NCBI RefSeq assembly: GCF_001456935.1
Contig: NZ_KQ758482.1
Coordinates: 372,001-436,000 of the forward strand
Source: [Bacillus] enclensis
GTDB lineage: Bacteria; Bacillota; Bacilli; Bacillales; Bacillaceae_B
Direction: 5' to 3'
DNA length: 64,000 bases
Shown here: piece by piece, positions 8,391-17,389 of the stretch
Layout: every line of letters begins with the position of its first letter
Numbering within the stretch: the first letter of the stretch is position 1
Position numbers and translations under genes: made by a program
The notes under the pieces: model-generated
Seen by the model: only the letters and a program-made list of their open reading frames with translations
The model's database searches: none
Told to the model about the DNA's origin: nothing

Positions 8391-9098
8391 CTACACCGTC
8401 ATCTTCCAACTGGATGCTGCCAGCCAGTTTTCTTTCTCTTTATAATCCGGCACAATTTTTCCAACAAGACGCCAGAAGGAACGGTCATGATTAAGATGCA
8501 CCATATGGCACATTTCATGGACGACTACATAATCGACCACTTCCCGGGGAGCCATGGCCAGCTTCCAGTTAAAGGTCAGCTGTCTTTTGGCGTCACAGGT
8601 TCCCCATGTTTTGGTGCTGTCTGTAATTCGGATCGAATGCGGCTTTGTTTTAAAATGATGCTGGTGTGAAGAAATACTTTTCTCTACTAACGCTTTGCAC
8701 TGTTGATAATAAAAGCGTTTCAAAGCTTGTTTGATTCGTTCATCCTCCAGCTGTTTGACATAGACATGGATGGTCGTTTCATCAAACAGGACATGATCCT
8801 GCGGGCTGGATGGATCGTGATGGACTTCTATAGGAAAGACCTTGCCTACATACAGAAACTGCTCACCCTGATCATAGACCTTTTCCTGGGGCCCATTCAG
8901 ACGGTCCTTCCTTTCTTTCGAATTCCTCAGAATCACATCCCATTTATCCTCTACTAATTGAATGATAGACTCGTCCGGCGTGCCTTTCGGGGCATGTACC
9001 TCGACATTTCCATAATGATCAAGATAAATACCAATGGATTTTCGATTTTTGTACTTAATATCAAGATATATCGTCTCACCTAAAAAAGTATGATTCAT
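8391..9098 (-). CDS. YgjP-like (DUF45/WLM) M48-type metallopeptidase
   Basis: 235 residues. The zinc-binding HEMCH motif appears in VVVHEMCHMVHLNHDRSFW, with the downstream histidine as likely third ligand. The N-terminal half has the beta-rich layout of the YgjP/DUF45 family, including a KTWGTCDAK segment. Proteins of this family are predicted cytosolic metal-dependent hydrolases; the substrate is not established. Its start lies 4 bases past the stop of the upstream DUF1456 gene, so the two are co-transcribed and probably translationally coupled. Confidence 0.8.
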   Translation of the reverse strand: MNHTFLGETIYLDIKYKNRKSIGIYLDHYGNVEVHAPKGTPDESIIQLVEDKWDVILRNSKERKDRLNGPQEKVYDQGEQFLYVGKVFPIEVHHDPSSPQDHVLFDETTIHVYVKQLEDERIKQALKRFYYQQCKALVEKSISSHQHHFKTKPHSIRITDSTKTWGTCDAKRQLTFNWKLAMAPREVVDYVVVHEMCHMVHLNHDRSFWRLVGKIVPDYKEKENWLAASSWKMTV

Positions 9099-9101
9099 GA
9101 T

Positions 9102-9596
9102 TTATCCCCTGTATCTGATCGTTAATCCTTTTAAGAAATTCCTGGCATATCGGTCACCACAAATTTGGTAATTCTTATGGCCTTCTCTCCGTAAAATGGC
9201 GCTCATTTCGCCTTTGGTGACCTTCACACCCGCATCTTCGAGGATGTCGATCATATCTTCACTTGTCAAAGAGAGCGCAATTTTCACTTTCTTGAGGAGA
9301 AGATTATTTACGTGTTCATACGTTATTGCCGGCCGTTCCGGCTGTCCCGGCTTAGGCTCCTGTTTGCCTCTTTTAAATGTAATGAATCCATTTAAAAACG
9401 ACTCGAACATTTCATCATCACATGGTATATGATTTTCCTGATGATCATCCTCGTCCACTGATTTGGTCAGGACCTTCATCACTTCCTCTTTAGACAAATC
9501 CATGCCGCCAAGCTTAAAAATCTCCACCATCTCTGTATTTTTTATATCCAAAGCATATCGTAAACGAATCAATATATCGTTGTTATCTATATTCAT
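9102..9596 (-). CDS. DUF1456 (YehS-like) protein
   Basis: 164 residues made of two related ~70-residue helical halves. The first contains ILIRLRYALDIKNTEMVEIF and the second LLLKKVKIALSLTSEDMIDI, the internal repeat typical of DUF1456/YehS. An acidic, charged linker separates them. No enzymatic motif is visible and the function is unknown. First gene of a two-gene operon with the YgjP-like peptidase; AGGAGG precedes ATG 9596. Confidence 0.8.
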   Translation of the reverse strand: MNIDNNDILIRLRYALDIKNTEMVEIFKLGGMDLSKEEVMKVLTKSVDEDDHQENHIPCDDEMFESFLNGFITFKRGKQEPKPGQPERPAITYEHVNNLLLKKVKIALSLTSEDMIDILEDAGVKVTKGEMSAILRREGHKNYQICGDRYARNFLKGLTIRYRG

Positions 9597-9701
9597 GGGT
9601 TGACCTCCTGTTCATTATCTTGACACTGAATCACTAGCTTACCACTTTAGAGGCTTTGTTAAAATAGTATTAATTTGAGGGACATGCTGCTTCTATGCTT
9701 A

Positions 9702-10382
9702 TCAACCTTTTAACAGTTGAACAATTTCCTTCGCTTTTTCCAGGTGAATCCCTTCGATCGGACTATGATTTTTTCGCACAGCTGTACCAAAATGATAATA
9801 GCCTGTATTTACGGCTGAATGAACAGTACAAATATTGCTTGCATTTAATCCACTTCCAACCAAAATTGAAATATGCTCAGAGACTGTTTTCATTTCCTGT
9901 ATAGTTTGCAAGCGACTGGAAAATTCACCATTTCCGCCAGAAGTTAAGATTGTTGTGATTTCTTTGTATTGAGCTAATGTTTTTGCCGCCTGAACGGGAT
10001 TGTTTGTAGAATCAATTGCCCGATGAAATGTAACTTCCAGTCCACTGCATTCGGTTAATAACTCTTCAAGCATGTGTTGGTTGACTTCATGATTCTCATT
10101 CAGCACTCCTAGTACTACAGCATTCGCACCTAATGAACGGATTATGTGTATATCATTCTTCATGATCAGAATATCGTCATAAGAGTAACAAAATGTTTGA
10201 CTGTGCGGTCTTACCATCACATTGACCGGAATGCTTACACGGTTAACTGCTGCTTCGATTAAGGAGTGACTTGGAGTTAAACCGCCCTCTGTTAAAGCGG
10301 ATACCAGCTCAATCCGGTCTGCCCCGGATTGTTCAATTATTAAAGCATCTTCTAACGTTGTCGCAATAAATTCTATGTACAT
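9702..10382 (-). CDS. cutC: CutC family protein (copper homeostasis family)
   Basis: 226-residue TIM-barrel protein. CutC hallmarks are visible: GADRIELVSALTEGGLTPS near the N-terminus, VNVMVRPHSQTFCYS, LGVLNENHEV, VTFHRAIDS and ILTSGGNGEFSSRL. The name comes from copper tolerance in E. coli, but the biochemical role in Bacillus is unclear and a sugar-related function has been suggested by frequent placement beside carbohydrate genes. Here it lies downstream of the frl genes but is separated from the HAD gene by ~305 bases holding a long family A repeat, so it may be transcribed separately. AAAGG precedes the ATG. Confidence 0.85.
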   Translation of the reverse strand: MYIEFIATTLEDALIIEQSGADRIELVSALTEGGLTPSHSLIEAAVNRVSIPVNVMVRPHSQTFCYSYDDILIMKNDIHIIRSLGANAVVLGVLNENHEVNQHMLEELLTECSGLEVTFHRAIDSTNNPVQAAKTLAQYKEITTILTSGGNGEFSSRLQTIQEMKTVSEHISILVGSGLNASNICTVHSAVNTGYYHFGTAVRKNHSPIEGIHLEKAKEIVQLLKG

Positions 10383-10487
10383 CGTATCAACCTTTCTTAT
10401 GCTGCCTACTTCACTTCTTTATATGTTTGACAGTCAGGGGTTTTCATAAAAGGATACCCTATTCATGCCGCATTGATTATGTTGATT

Positions 10488-10610
10488 GGTGACGGTTCTC
10501 ATCCTACCGAAAAAGTAGAAGGAGAATCGCCCCCTCTGTCCTACCTTTCAGGGTGAGCAATTTCTCCAAGAAAAGATAAAAAGCAGAGTGGGCACTGTTC
10601 CCACTCTGCC
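10488..10610. repeat. Family A intergenic repeat, long form, copy 5
   Basis: GACGGTTCTCATCCTAC, then an AAAAAGTAGAAGGAGAATCG block, GGGTGAGCAATTTCTCCAAG and an AGCAGAGTGGG arm paired with CCCACTCTGC. Parallel to the long copy at 4935-5042. Fills most of the gap between the HAD and CutC genes. Confidence 0.6.
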
Positions 10611-10687
10611 TTGTGCTTCAAAGCATGAAAATCTCCCTCTCTACCGCAATCAAAAAAGAGCAGATCCATCAGCTTGCCAACAAATAA

Positions 10688-11362
10688 CTAATCCTTACCA
10701 AAATGGATATTCATTTCTTCCAGCAGTTGATAGAATGATACGTCACTCATGGAGTTCAGCCTATGTTTCACAGTTGGAAATTCAAGTTCCCGGGTCGTTT
10801 GATTAGGGACAATGATACATGTTAAGCCGGCCTCAACAGCAGCCGATGCTCCATTTGCAGAATCTTCGAAGGCAATGCACTCTGAAGGCGATACATTCAA
10901 GTCTTCTGCTGCAAGCTTATATAAAGCAGGATCCGGCTTAACGAATTCTACGTCATCTGCCGTTCTGATTGTTTCAAAATAATCGATCAGATCAAGGTTC
11001 GTTAAATGTTCCGTGACCCACTTTCTGTTCGAGCTTGATGCCAGTCCAATCCTTAGCCCTTCGGATTTAGCACCCTTCAAGTATTCAAGGACCCCCGGCC
11101 GTGCCTCGAGCACGCGTACCCGTTCTGAAAATTTCTGCTGGTTTTGGGCTTTTAAGAGATCACGGTCTACCTTCACCGAGGCAAGTTCCCTTTCTAATAG
11201 ATCAAAGACAGTGAATGTGCTTTTTGTACCGATATGTTCAATCCAATCGGCATAAGGAAATTCAAGACCATGGTCATTGAACATTTCTTGAAATATTTCC
11301 ACATGAAGGGTTTCCGTATCTAAGATCAGTCCATCAAAATCAAAAATAACTGCTTTATACAT
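10688..11362 (-). CDS. HAD-superfamily phosphatase (beta-phosphoglucomutase-like subfamily)
   Basis: 224 residues. HAD motif I is DFDGLILDTE, with catalytic Asp pair D-F-D. Motif II is GLASSSN; the motif III lysine is in VKPDP; motif IV is FEDSANG. A four-helix cap lies between motifs I and II as in the sugar-phosphate phosphatase/mutase group. The position after frlD and the GntR gene suggests dephosphorylation of a sugar phosphate from Amadori-compound use; this is inferred. ATG 11362 is preferred, since GAGG lies 9 bases upstream, over GTG 11371, which is too close to that site. Confidence 0.8.
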   Translation of the reverse strand: MYKAVIFDFDGLILDTETLHVEIFQEMFNDHGLEFPYADWIEHIGTKSTFTVFDLLERELASVKVDRDLLKAQNQQKFSERVRVLEARPGVLEYLKGAKSEGLRIGLASSSNRKWVTEHLTNLDLIDYFETIRTADDVEFVKPDPALYKLAAEDLNVSPSECIAFEDSANGASAAVEAGLTCIIVPNQTTRELEFPTVKHRLNSMSDVSFYQLLEEMNIHFGKD

Positions 11363-11380
11363 TCCCTTCACCCTCTTTTA

Positions 11381-12112
11381 TTAGTCTTGGTCTATAATAT
11401 GTTCCAAACTCAATTTCACCCGTTCCGCAATTAAATAGTATTTGGAATAATGGACGGGAGTATCCTTTTCCCCGAAGATCACTTTATCCACCGATACGAG
11501 TAAATTTAAGCTATTTACCTTTAAATGTCTTTGCACTTCTTCATCAGGATGAATAAACTCTAAGTTCTTATTTACTCTTTTAAACTTTACTCCATAATCA
11601 TCATGGATGATGGCGAAGGTTGAACTTTCGGGCGTAATTTTTTCTTCGATGCCAGGATAAAGGTCTGTCGGCAAATAGGCAAAGTCCAGGCTTAGCTCCT
11701 GGTCATTGCGATACACTTTTCTTACCAGTTCAATATATTCGTCGTATCGCTTCTCAAAAACCCTGTCTAAATCCTCGTTTCTATTCACTTTCTGGATGGA
11801 AATGATATCTTTCGTGATAGTATCATTATCGGTTGTCAGTCCTTCTGAAAAACCTTGCAAATCCAACAGATGAATTTCTTTTCGCTGAGCGCTTACAAAT
11901 GTTCCTTTACCTCTGACAATTTTCAGCGTACCTTCATTCACTAATTCCTTGATGGCACGTCTGATGGATATCCTGCTGGCATTAAACAAATCCCCCAGCT
12001 CTTTTTCAGTAGGAATTTTATCTCCTTCTTTTAATCCATTGTTATCAATATATTGTTTAAGGCCAGTCATGATTTCTTCATATAAATAATGCTGCAGATT
12101 GTCTTTTTCCAT
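11381..12112 (-). CDS. GntR-family regulator, HutC/UTRA subfamily, likely controls the frl operon
   Basis: 243 residues. The N-terminal winged helix contains IPTEKELGDLFNASRISIRRAI and a wing with KIVRGKGTFV. The C-terminal UTRA ligand domain is seen from about residue 90, with LDFAYLP and VHYSKYYL near the end. It sits between frlD and the HAD gene, as expected for the frl regulator, whose family relatives sense a phosphorylated Amadori sugar. Probable targets are two palindromes around the frlB promoter. ATG 12112 is 8 bases from GAGG; an upstream TTG (12118) is also possible. Confidence 0.8.
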   Translation of the reverse strand: MEKDNLQHYLYEEIMTGLKQYIDNNGLKEGDKIPTEKELGDLFNASRISIRRAIKELVNEGTLKIVRGKGTFVSAQRKEIHLLDLQGFSEGLTTDNDTITKDIISIQKVNRNEDLDRVFEKRYDEYIELVRKVYRNDQELSLDFAYLPTDLYPGIEEKITPESSTFAIIHDDYGVKFKRVNKNLEFIHPDEEVQRHLKVNSLNLLVSVDKVIFGEKDTPVHYSKYYLIAERVKLSLEHIIDQD

Positions 12113-12177
12113 TGTCAACGCCTCAATATCTCAATTTTACAATAATTATACATGAACCACGGTTGAAATAAAATGAA

Positions 12178-12993
12178 TTACATTTTTGCAGGGTAGCCAA
12201 ATCCTCCATATACTTGACATGTGTTTTCAGCTGAGACTGTCCCTTTTTCAATTGCCTTTTCGATGTCGTTACTCTTCACATATTCGGTTAGAAAGCCGGC
12301 AATCAAGCTGTCTCCTGCCCCCATTGTATCGACCACTTCTATTCTGCGTAATGTTTGTTTGTAGATGGTTTGATTATGAACAAATACCGCAGGCTCCCCT
12401 CCCCGTGTCAACCCGATTATTTCAAAGCCAAACGGTGCAAGGCTTTCAACAAATTCATCCAGTTCTGTTTCTGATAGTTCTGCAGCCGAGAAGAAAGCAT
12501 AAGATACATACGGGGCAATAGAGGAGATATAGTCCAGATCTTTTCGATTTGAAAAATCATACGATATTTTAATCTCTTTCGAAATCTTAACCAGTTCACT
12601 TTCCATGGAAGAATAGCAGCTTACATGGCATAGGTCGAATTGTTTAAGGTAGTCCACTTCTTCCGGTATAAGCTGGATTTTAAAGCGATGTTGGACAGTG
12701 TCTTTAGGTCCGCCGACAAATACCCTGTCGTTCTCTTCTGTAAGCGCCACTTTTGGCTGGCCGGTAATGCCTATAGCCTCCCGTGAGAATCGGAAGTCTA
12801 CCCCTTCTTCCTGCAGTGCTGCCTTTATATGATCAGCAGGTCCATCTGTAGCAAAAATACCAATATAAGCAACCGTGCTTGCGCCATTGCGTTTTGCATT
12901 TACAGCGACATTCACACAATTCCCGCCCGGAAAATATTCGTTACGATCCAAATAGCAGTCTACAACATTGTCACCAATTGTAATCAGTTTCAT
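12178..12993 (-). CDS. frlD: Fructoselysine 6-kinase (PfkB family)
   Basis: 271-residue sugar kinase. PfkB features are an N-terminal ITIGDNVVDCYLD strand, YFPGGNCVNVAVNA and the C-terminal anion-hole/catalytic motif DTMGAGDSLIAGFL with the catalytic Asp. It should phosphorylate fructoselysine (or related fructosamines) at C6 to make the substrate of FrlB. The gene starts 7 bases after the frlM stop and shares its transcript. Length fits FrlD (about 270-285). The assignment relies on both sequence and operon context. Confidence 0.82.
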   Translation of the reverse strand: MKLITIGDNVVDCYLDRNEYFPGGNCVNVAVNAKRNGASTVAYIGIFATDGPADHIKAALQEEGVDFRFSREAIGITGQPKVALTEENDRVFVGGPKDTVQHRFKIQLIPEEVDYLKQFDLCHVSCYSSMESELVKISKEIKISYDFSNRKDLDYISSIAPYVSYAFFSAAELSETELDEFVESLAPFGFEIIGLTRGGEPAVFVHNQTIYKQTLRRIEVVDTMGAGDSLIAGFLTEYVKSNDIEKAIEKGTVSAENTCQVYGGFGYPAKM

Positions 12994-12999
12994 AGGTTT

Positions 13000-13887
13000 C
13001 TATCCTTTCACCGAGCCTTCTGATAAGCCTCGCACTAAGTATTTTTGCAGCACAATCAACAGTATAACCATCGGTACTGATGCAATCACCATTCCAGATA
13101 ATAAGACACCCCAATCGGTTCTTAAAGCATCCCTGAATACCATCAAACCGGATGGGATCGTTTTCAATTCACTGGAATTGATAAAAACCGTCGCAAATAA
13201 AAACTCATTCCATGCATAGAAGGCGTTTATAATGACGGAAGTAATGACGATCGGGATGGACAAAGGCAAGTAAATCCTCCAATAGATCCCAAACTCGCTG
13301 CATCCATCAATCAAAGCAGATTCTGATAGTTCTTTTGGAACAGTAATGAAAAAAGCGCGGATGAGGATAATCGTAAGAGGAAGCCGGTAAGCCACATACG
13401 TTAAAATTAATGCCCATCTCGTATCAATTAAGTTAAAGAATGTTAGAATCTCAAACAAAGGAATGAGAGCAACCTCTGGATTCATCATCAAACCGCCAAT
13501 GATGAATAGAAGAGCCGCATCAATCCAGCGATTCCGGTACCGGGCCAGGACAAAGGCAGCCATCGTACCTGACATCACCGTAAGGAGGATTGAGAAACCA
13601 GTAACATAAGCACTATTCAGGAAGTAGTTTTGAATTCCTTTTTCCCAGGCCAATGCGTAATTTTCAACGTGCCATTCACTCGGAAGTGCCCACACGTTTG
13701 TATAAATTTCCTGATAACTTTTAAAAGAAGAGATAAACATCCAAAAAAGCGGATATAGGATCATCAAAGCGAAAATTAATAATCCAAGAAAAACGATGTT
13801 TCTGGAAATACGTGTTTTGAGCGGCATATAGCTTCTTTGGGCAGCAGGTAAAACTGTTTTTTCAGTTGCAAGATTTTCTAGTTTCAT
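13000..13887 (-). CDS. frlM: ABC transporter permease for Amadori sugars (MalG type)
   Basis: 295-residue inner-membrane permease with six predicted hydrophobic segments. The coupling-loop EAA motif reads ELSESALIDGCSEFGIYWRIYLPL, with the conserved Gly, and the sequence ends with QKYLVRGLSEGSVKG, typical of MalG-type permeases. It pairs with frlN upstream (2-base gap) and the lipoprotein frlO. No ATPase gene is present in the operon; such importers usually share a common MsmX-type ATPase encoded elsewhere. A strong GGAGG site precedes the ATG. Confidence 0.85.
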   Translation of the reverse strand: MKLENLATEKTVLPAAQRSYMPLKTRISRNIVFLGLLIFALMILYPLFWMFISSFKSYQEIYTNVWALPSEWHVENYALAWEKGIQNYFLNSAYVTGFSILLTVMSGTMAAFVLARYRNRWIDAALLFIIGGLMMNPEVALIPLFEILTFFNLIDTRWALILTYVAYRLPLTIILIRAFFITVPKELSESALIDGCSEFGIYWRIYLPLSIPIVITSVIINAFYAWNEFLFATVFINSSELKTIPSGLMVFRDALRTDWGVLLSGMVIASVPMVILLIVLQKYLVRGLSEGSVKG

Positions 13888-13889
13888 CT

Positions 13890-14774
13890 TTAATCCTCCT
13901 TCCCTGTTTTAGACACTTTGATCTGGACTAATGCAAAGATCGCCGACAACAAAAACATCAGGGTAGCGATTGAAGAAGCATACCCCATATTGTCCTTAAA
14001 GAATCCATTTTGATACATATGGACGGCTAGTGTCATCGAACTGTTACCAGGTCCGCCATTGGTTAAAATATAGGGTTCATTAAAGACCAGGATGGAACCA
14101 GTGACTGTAATCAGCAGATTGACAAACATGGTTTCCTTTACTTGAGGAAGTGTAATATGAAAGAACTGACGGATTTTCCCGGCACCATCTATGTGGGAGG
14201 CTTCATACAATTCAGCAGGGATTTTTTGAATAGCGACAATGAACAGCATCGTGATTAAGCCGATACTCTGCCATTGTGACATGGCAATGACACTGTAAAT
14301 CGCGGTCGTCGAGTTGCCAAGCCAGGGTTTAGCAAGATCACCGAGTCCGATTAACTCTAGAAAGCTGTTTAACAAACCGATCTGAGGATTATATACAAAA
14401 CCAAACAACAGAGCGATGACCGAAATGGAGATCATGACAGGAATAAAATAAATGACCCTCAGTGCTGGAGCGACTCTGCGAAACAATTTATCTTCCAAAA
14501 TACTTGCAAGTATCAAGGCAAAGAATATCTGAAAGATCACCGATATCGCTCCATATTTCAAATTGTTCAAGAATGCGGTACCAATCACTTCATCGCGGAA
14601 CAATTCTTTTATATTACTTAAACCCACAAACTCTTTTGAATCTGAAAACACATTGAAATCAAAGAAACTGTTATAAAAGTTTTGAATGAGTGGTATGTAA
14701 ATGAAAACACCTAAAAATAGGACGGTTGGCAGAAGGAATAAAATTGGCGTAATAGACAGTTTTTTAGCATTCAT
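13890..14774 (-). CDS. frlN: ABC transporter permease for Amadori sugars (MalF type)
   Basis: 294-residue permease with six hydrophobic segments. The EAA loop reads ELYEASHIDGAGKIRQFFHI, followed by TLPQVKET, as in MalF/UgpA-type subunits. It forms the translocation pore with FrlM. A hairpin between frlO and this gene may lower its expression relative to the binding protein. ATG 14774 is preferred, with GGGTGA upstream; GTG 14783 is an alternative that adds three residues. Confidence 0.85.
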   Translation of the reverse strand: MNAKKLSITPILFLLPTVLFLGVFIYIPLIQNFYNSFFDFNVFSDSKEFVGLSNIKELFRDEVIGTAFLNNLKYGAISVIFQIFFALILASILEDKLFRRVAPALRVIYFIPVMISISVIALLFGFVYNPQIGLLNSFLELIGLGDLAKPWLGNSTTAIYSVIAMSQWQSIGLITMLFIVAIQKIPAELYEASHIDGAGKIRQFFHITLPQVKETMFVNLLITVTGSILVFNEPYILTNGGPGNSSMTLAVHMYQNGFFKDNMGYASSIATLMFLLSAIFALVQIKVSKTGKED

Positions 14775-14805
14775 GTGTGTCACCCACTTTCACGATAATG
14801 AGAAA

Positions 14806-14829
14806 GCCCCGACACCCGAATGTCAGGGC
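14806..14829 (-). terminator. Attenuator-like hairpin between frlO and frlN
   Basis: 9-bp stem (one G-U pair) with a 6-base loop, starting 9 bases past the frlO stop and followed on the minus strand by TTTCTC. Partial termination here would give more binding protein than permease. Confidence 0.55.
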
Positions 14830-14837
14830 CCTCCTTT

Positions 14838-16115
14838 TTACTCACTCATTTTCGCTGCTTCAGTTTGAACCTCTTTCATGATATCTTTTGGTGTTTTTTG
14901 TTTCGTTGCGAGTTCCTGACCGCCGCGCATGAAGATATCCGCAATCGTAATATCAACCGCATTGTCAAACCATGGAGCTGTATTGGATGCATCTAACACA
15001 ATTTGATACGCTTCATAGCTGGTAGGACTCGTATTCTCTTCCGTGACACCATTTTTCACGGCATTTAATTGGCCGTCTGCTTTCGTGAATTCCTGAGCTG
15101 TTTCCTCAGAAGTTAAGAATTTCAGGAATTCAACCGCTTCTTCAGGAGCATCTTTGCTGAGCATCCAGCCTTCAGGGGCACCGGTCAGGGAATCCGCCCG
15201 ACCTTCTCCATCCGTTACTTCAGGGAAGTTGAAGAAACCAATTTCTACATCCCCAATCTCTTGTACCAACCCTACTTCAGCAAATTGCATATAAAGAACC
15301 GGTACCTCTCCAGCGGCAAACATATTTCGTGCTGCTTCGTGATCAATGGCAGTGGAGACTTCTCCCATATAACCAGTCAGCTCTTGGAACATCTCCAACC
15401 CTTTAATATATCCTTCATCAGTATAAGGTGAAGAACTTTCCAATTTATAGTCTGCCTCGCGGACTTCAGGATCCACTACACGGTCAAAGATTGTCCCCAT
15501 ATAGTGGGAAATAGCCCAGGCATTTGTTAATCCTTCGACAAGAGGAGTTTCATAGCCAGCCGACTTTAATTGATCCAATGCTTTAAGCATCTCATCGTAA
15601 GTCTTTGGAACCTCGATATTATTTTTTTCAAAGATTTCTTTGTTGTAGAAGAAGGCTTTTCCATCTACTGTGAAAGGGATACCATATGTTTTATCATCAA
15701 AGGTGAAGCCTTGATATTGGGATTCAAGGATATTCCCACTCCATTCTTGATCTTCACTAATGATATCATCTAGTTCTTTTATCCTGCCAGAGCTGACTAG
15801 ATTTTCAGCAAAAGAGTCTGACCATGAAGAGAAAATATCAGGCAGGCCATCATTTGATACTAAAACTCTTACCTTTTCTTTATAAGAGTCATTTAAAACA
15901 GAATCGACATTAATGGTGACACCAGGATGCGATTCTTCAAACTCTTTTATTTTCTCATCATAGAATGATTTTCTGGGCTCATTTGGCCAACGGTGAAAGA
16001 AGTCAATAACGACCTCCCCTTCTTTAGATGCGGAACTTGAGTCAGATGAGTTACAACCTGCCAGAAGACTGGCAGCGGTAAAGCCTGCCAGAAGAAAGCT
16101 CAACATTTTTTTCAC
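14838..16115 (-). CDS. frlO: Extracellular solute-binding lipoprotein of the frl ABC importer
   Basis: 425-residue family 1 binding protein. The N-terminus is KKMLSFLLAGFTAASLLAGC, a lipoprotein signal whose lipobox LLAGC predicts acylation at Cys20-21. The mature region begins with a Ser-rich linker and a DFFHRWPNEP strand, and contains FSSWSDSFAENL and IPFTVDGKAFFYN, typical of MalE-like proteins. It should capture fructosamines outside the cell. The GTG at 16115 is chosen because GAGGGG lies 6 bases upstream; an ATG at 16133 would spoil the signal peptide start. Confidence 0.83.
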   Translation of the reverse strand: MKKMLSFLLAGFTAASLLAGCNSSDSSSASKEGEVVIDFFHRWPNEPRKSFYDEKIKEFEESHPGVTINVDSVLNDSYKEKVRVLVSNDGLPDIFSSWSDSFAENLVSSGRIKELDDIISEDQEWSGNILESQYQGFTFDDKTYGIPFTVDGKAFFYNKEIFEKNNIEVPKTYDEMLKALDQLKSAGYETPLVEGLTNAWAISHYMGTIFDRVVDPEVREADYKLESSSPYTDEGYIKGLEMFQELTGYMGEVSTAIDHEAARNMFAAGEVPVLYMQFAEVGLVQEIGDVEIGFFNFPEVTDGEGRADSLTGAPEGWMLSKDAPEEAVEFLKFLTSEETAQEFTKADGQLNAVKNGVTEENTSPTSYEAYQIVLDASNTAPWFDNAVDITIADIFMRGGQELATKQKTPKDIMKEVQTEAAKMSE

Positions 16116-16175
16116 TATTATCCCCTCATCCATACCGTTATTTTTTTAATAGATTTTACACCAAGTGAATGACAA

Positions 16176-17201
16176 TTAATACTCCATTTTCCACATGTAT
16201 CTTCTAACAGACAGCGGGTGGCCAGTATGTTCTGCCAAACCATCTGCATACAGGCGCATGACAGGACCTGCCAGGGCTGGACCGAAATACTCTTTCAAAT
16301 CATCATCCACACCGCTGTAATCGAATTTGCTGACGTCCACCACTTCTACTTTCTCACTGTATTTTGTGACGAAATCCAGCGCACGCTGATCTAATGGCTT
16401 ACTTGGACCCTCACCTACAATCAGCAGGAATGGAACATCATAATCCGTGATTTCAAACGGACCGTGGAAGTATTCACCTGAATGAATCGCATTTGAGTTG
16501 ATCCATAACATTTCCATCAGCAGGCAGCTGGTGAATGAGTATGCATGATGGATATACGCGCCGCTTGCCATCGTATAAATGGTTTTCTCTCTCTTATTCC
16601 GTTTACCGAATTCAAAGGCTGCCTCTTTATGCTTCTCCTGATTCGTTTCGATTAATCCTTCAAGATTGCTTAACTGTTCAATTCCTCGATCATACTTTTC
16701 GTCACCTGTAAGGGTTTTTAACAATTTGAAAATAAATGTGTAATAAATACCGATTTCTCCGTCAATGGCATTTGATCCATCTTTGTAATTGTAGTGAAGG
16801 ACGTATTCTGCTTCTTTGCAAAGCGGGGATTCAGTATCCATAGAGATGGCAACAGTGAGAGCACCTATATTTCGCGCATATGTAGCTGCTTTGACTGTTT
16901 CCGGTGTTGTTCCAGAGTGAGAACGCAGGATAACCAGACTGTTTTCATTTAACCCTTTAGGTTGAGAATGGACAAATTCGTTAGAAGTATAAACGAAGCT
17001 TGGTTTTCCAGTATCTTTCGTGACGAAGTAGTCACCAAACGATAAGGAAGCCATTGATCCTCCGCAAGCTACGAAAAATACATTTTGAATATTTCTCTTC
17101 TCAATTGCGCTAATGGCGTTTTGAATTTGATTTACATGCTCTTGTTTCATACCTTCCTTTCCATTGTTTTTGGTTGTTGAGTGAGATAATGATTGTGTCA
17201 T
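16176..17201 (-). CDS. frlB: Fructoselysine 6-phosphate deglycase (SIS-domain)
   Basis: 341 residues with two SIS domains, related to the isomerase half of glucosamine-6-phosphate synthase. Sugar-phosphate loop residues appear in VACGGSMASLSFGDYF and RSHSGTTPETVKAA. NAIHSGEYFHGPFEI holds the catalytic glutamate/histidine region. The enzyme splits fructoselysine-6-phosphate into glucose-6-phosphate and lysine. First gene of the frl operon; GGAGG lies 8 bases before ATG 17201 and two palindromes mark its control region. The substrate could be another fructosamine phosphate. Confidence 0.82.
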   Translation of the reverse strand: MTQSLSHSTTKNNGKEGMKQEHVNQIQNAISAIEKRNIQNVFFVACGGSMASLSFGDYFVTKDTGKPSFVYTSNEFVHSQPKGLNENSLVILRSHSGTTPETVKAATYARNIGALTVAISMDTESPLCKEAEYVLHYNYKDGSNAIDGEIGIYYTFIFKLLKTLTGDEKYDRGIEQLSNLEGLIETNQEKHKEAAFEFGKRNKREKTIYTMASGAYIHHAYSFTSCLLMEMLWINSNAIHSGEYFHGPFEITDYDVPFLLIVGEGPSKPLDQRALDFVTKYSEKVEVVDVSKFDYSGVDDDLKEYFGPALAGPVMRLYADGLAEHTGHPLSVRRYMWKMEY

Positions 17202-17222
17202 GAAAAGCACCTCCGAGATTTT

Positions 17223-17242
17223 ATGATGTTATGTGACATCAT
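17223..17242. promoter_or_regulatory. Inverted repeat downstream of the frlB -10 box, likely operator
   Basis: ATGATGT-TATGTG-ACATCAT: perfect 7-bp arms with a 6-base centre. It lies between the probable -10 box and the frlB ribosome binding site, a usual position for a GntR/HutC-type repressor. Confidence 0.55.
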
Positions 17243-17249
17243 ATTGATA

Positions 17250-17255
17250 ATTATA
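17250..17255 (-). promoter_or_regulatory. -10 box of the frl promoter
   Basis: Consensus TATAAT on the minus strand. Upstream -35 candidates are weak (TTACAT at 19 bases, ACATAT at 17), which fits a regulated promoter. Confidence 0.45.
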
Positions 17256-17257
17256 AT

Positions 17258-17271
17258 ACGTCATATGACGT
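17258..17271. promoter_or_regulatory. Perfect 14-bp palindrome in the frl promoter spacer, likely operator
   Basis: ACGTCATATGACGT sits just upstream of the -10 box, partnering the inverted repeat at 17223-17242. The GntR gene of the operon is the likely binder. Confidence 0.5.
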
Positions 17272-17389
17272 TATATGTAAACAGTTTATTTAAAATTTTC
17301 ATACTATTTTTAATATACAAATTACGACAGATTCTGCAGTAGTCTTTCAAAGCATCATATGAGATAGCACAATTTTAATGGCATAAAAA

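Noticed and set aside
12186-12521. 111-codon plus-strand frame inside frlD
   Set aside because: Antisense to a well-supported kinase gene with no ribosome binding site or recognisable protein.
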